Shown one piece after another: positions 60,035 to 62,000 of a DNA stretch of 62,000 nucleotides; position 1 is the stretch's first letter, and every line of letters begins with the position of its first letter. Made by a program: the position numbers and the translations under genes. Source of the DNA: Symbiodinium natans (Eukaryota; Sar; Dinophyceae; Suessiales; Symbiodiniaceae); NCBI GenBank assembly GCA_905221605.1, contig CAJNDS010000480.1:704939-766938 (forward strand). Reading direction: 5' to 3'. The notes beneath the pieces are model-generated. The model was not told where the DNA came from, searched no databases, and saw nothing but the letters and a program-made list of their open reading frames with translations.

Positions 60035-60095
60035 GCTCAGCTGGCGGCGACCATCGCCCGGTTGGACGAGGAACAGGCAGAGCGCATCCGCCAAG
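60035..60095 (+). CDS. coiled-coil gene, exon 22
   Basis: GTGAAGAG acceptor, AQLAATIARLDEEQAERIRQ plus one G, consensus GT donor CAAG|GTGAGG. Phase 1, matched by exon 23. Confidence 0.68.
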
Positions 60096-60195
60096 GTGAG
60101 GCCGTGTTTAGGGTTTAGGTTTTAGAGTTTAGACTGTCAGACGAATCCCTAGAACTCCACAGTTCTGCTTGGGATTTGGGGTTGTGGCGGCCTGT

Positions 60196-60272
60196 TGCCG
60201 GGTTTAGGGTTTAGGGTTTAGGGTTTAGGGTTTAGGGTTTAGGGTTTAGGGTTTAGGGTTTAGGGTTTAGGG
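60196..60272 (+). repeat. telomere-unit block (TTTAGGG)
   Basis: About 11 units inside the GT-AG intron between exons 22 and 23. Confidence 0.92.
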
Positions 60273-60300
60273 CCCGACACCAGCGGTGTTAGCTGCTCAG

Positions 60301-60362
60301 GTGCCCGGGCAGAAACTTTGGAGGGGGACTTGGCGGCACAACAGCGCATCTACTCGGAGCAG
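60301..60362 (+). CDS. coiled-coil gene, exon 23
   Basis: CTGCTCAG acceptor; GT completes a Gly codon from exon 22; then ARAETLEGDLAAQQRIYSEQ; donor CAG|GCCTGG. The in-frame fit across the telomere-filled intron is among the best internal proofs of splicing in this gene. Confidence 0.68.
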
Positions 60363-61000
60363 GCCTGGCTTCTTGCCACGTTTTAAGATGTAGGACCCGA
60401 AGTAATTTGGCCCTTGTTCCCTTTTTTGACCGTTTTTCCCAAGTTACTCTTGGGTCTAGGATGAGATTCAAATTTGGGGCGGAGGGGTCGGGGGGTGGGG
60501 GGCCCGAGAAACGGATTCTAGCATTCGCATCTTTAGGGGGTGCCCTTACAAAAAGCTCAACGTGTCACCTACTATGGTTGCTTGCGCCAAGCGTGTCTTT
60601 GTGCCTGTCGATCTTTGTTTGTGCGTGTTGATGTATGTTGAACTTTTCTGCCCCTAAAAACTAGGTACCCTCGTATGAGCATCAGTTGGCCAGTGCCAAT
60701 ATCACTACATCGTCAGAAGACCATATCAAGTTAGAATCGGAATTAGTACCACTTATTTGAATTATTTGGGTAGTGGTTTTTTTAAGACGGGCATTCAGGG
60801 TATGTACCACAAGCTCAGGGAGAGAACTGGCCACAGGCCATACACAGCTTGGCTTGCGATGACCGTTGTCCTTGTGTTTTGCATATGCCACGCCATGTTC
60901 TCGCGCTTCACTGGGGGAAGGATGCAAACAGCCAAGGGTCTGGAACCTCCGGGTAAACCCTAGACCCTACACGCTGATTATGCTGGTCACCGAAACCCGA
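60363..61000. other. intron between exons 23 and 24, mostly unique
   Basis: Contains weak family G-like words near 60414-60470 and 60541. Small ORFs on both strands are not convincing. Confidence 0.4.
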
Positions 61001-61059
61001 AACCCGAGACCCTAAACCCCAAACCCCAAACCCCAAACCCTAAACCCTAAACCTTAAAC

Positions 61060-61330
61060 CCCCCCTGTGGGCCCCCCCCCCCCCCCCCCCCCAAACTAAA
61101 TCCACCCCCGCAATAATGTCCAAAAAAAAGGCCCCCCCCAAACTAATTTTCGGCCCCGGGCCCCCCCCACCGGCTCCTCTTCATTTCCTCTTCGCTCCTC
61201 TTCCCTCTCCTCTTCCGAAACCCATGCCCGAAAAACTTTTCATTATTGGAGGAGGGCAACCGAATTTTTGTCCCCTGAATATTTTTTTGAAAACTTTTCA
61301 TTATTGGAGGGGTCCACACTAATCAGGAGA
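61060..61330. repeat. C tract and 24-bp direct repeat
   Basis: C runs at 61063-61092, then GAAAACTTTTCATTATTGGA followed by GG at about 61232 and again at about 61289. Confidence 0.7.
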
Positions 61331-61421
61331 CCACATTAAACCCTAAACCCTAAACCCTAAACCTCCACCCTGAACCCTAAACCCTCAACCCTAAACCCCA
61401 AACCCCTAAACCCCAGCACAG

Positions 61422-61469
61422 GCCTCGGCGGCACGGTGCAAGACGGTGGAGCGCTCCTGGCTCTCGCTG
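61422..61469 (+). CDS. coiled-coil gene, exon 24
   Basis: CAGCACAG acceptor, ASAARCKTVERSWLSL, GT donor CTG|GTAGCA. Sixteen codons, phase 0. The frame is open further, so the end is tentative. Confidence 0.5.
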
Positions 61470-61708
61470 GTAGCAAGTGCTGCTGCGCACGTGCAGCTGG
61501 GACCTCCCCACTCCCACAGGGCCCATGGGTTTAGGGTTTAGGGTTCAGGGTTCAGGGTTTAGGGTTTAGGGTTTAGGGTTGGGGTTACAGTGTTACAGGT
61601 TGTGAGGGTTTTGGGGTTTGGGGTTTGGTATACGTCCTTGGTACTCGTACATGGGCGCTTTGGCACTCGAAACCTTCTTCCGCTTTTTCACTGTTTGTAC
61701 TTATACAG

Positions 61709-61897
61709 GCCCCACGAAGCCCGCCACAACAGAAACTCCGGGCCCTGCCTAGGCAGGATATGGGCAGGCGCCGGGTGATGTCAGAGCTGATTGCGTCACG
61801 CCGAGAGGCCCTGAACCAAGCCAAGCGCCAGACCGAGCTGGCTGAGTTGTTGCAAGCTGAGCAGCAGAAGCTTGGCTTTCTTCTGGCTGGCTCTTAG
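61709..61897 (+). CDS. coiled-coil gene, last exon 25
   Basis: CTTATACAG acceptor, then 62 codons to a TAG stop at 61895-61897. It begins APRSPPQQKLRALPRQDMGR, continues RRVMSELIASRREALNQAKR and ends LAELLQAEQQKLGFLLAGS. Basic helix at the end. If all exons are used the protein is about 750 residues, mostly coiled coil. Whether exons 1-9 and 10-25 are one gene or two is unresolved because TDH lies between them. Confidence 0.62.
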   Translation, partial: APRSPPQQKLRALPRQDMGRRRVMSELIASRREALNQAKRQTELAELLQAEQQKLGFLLAGS

Positions 61898-62000
61898 GAC
61901 TTTATAACCTCTTTTGGTTTTTTTATAGAAACTCTTAGGGCTTTAACTTTTTTTGTAGAAACTACACTAAGGAGCCAACAAATCTAACTTCTAGGATTTC

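Noticed and set aside
1-62000. Relict trans-spliced leader sequence
   Set aside because: I looked for the conserved dinoflagellate leader 3' part and saw no convincing match; a proper search would be needed.

Overview
The window looks like nuclear DNA of a dinoflagellate (inference). The evidence is: very many interstitial blocks of the seven-base telomere unit TTTAGGG/CCCTAAA on both strands; all supportable exons on the + strand; exons that are very short and separated by long repetitive introns; introns that only restore reading frames with GA-AG, GC-AG or GT-AG borders; and introns formed by short inverted-repeat elements flanked by 4-bp duplications (introner-like). I cannot name a genus. 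No spliced-leader relict, tRNA, rRNA or CRISPR array was recognised.

Layout. 1-344 holds the open tail of an unrecognised ORF. 486-4352 is one intact 1288-residue LINE ORF (AP-type endonuclease, reverse transcriptase, C-terminal GRPR motif), followed by short tandem repeats. 5.0-8.3 kb is a G-rich satellite-like field with a dispersed roughly 90-bp unit. From 9.2 kb to the end the DNA is a mosaic of telomere-unit blocks, degenerate variants of that unit, about twelve families of roughly 100-bp inverted-repeat elements, homopolymer G or C tracts, and small coding islands.

Genes. The best-supported gene is a complete L-threonine 3-dehydrogenase (TDH, extended short-chain dehydrogenase family) at 50992-53215. 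Eight exons give a continuous 331-residue protein once seven introns are removed. Four of those introns are inverted-repeat elements with exact 4-bp duplications, and a fifth has an imperfect one. Around TDH, on the same strand, lies a coiled-coil gene of about 25 mini-exons (43973-61897), most of them phase 0 and 42-108 nt long, whose introns are packed with telomere units. Similar phase-0 mini-exons occur between 29 and 37 kb. Isolated exon candidates lie between 9 and 24 kb.

Main idea. Several unrelated-looking element families obey one rule: a 4-bp target duplication, then termini CTT...AAG. The duplication supplies the intron 5' end (GA or GT) and the element's AAG supplies the 3' splice site. 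Several copies carry a telomere-unit array in place of their interior. The window therefore records intron creation by elements and invasion of those introns by telomeric repeats.
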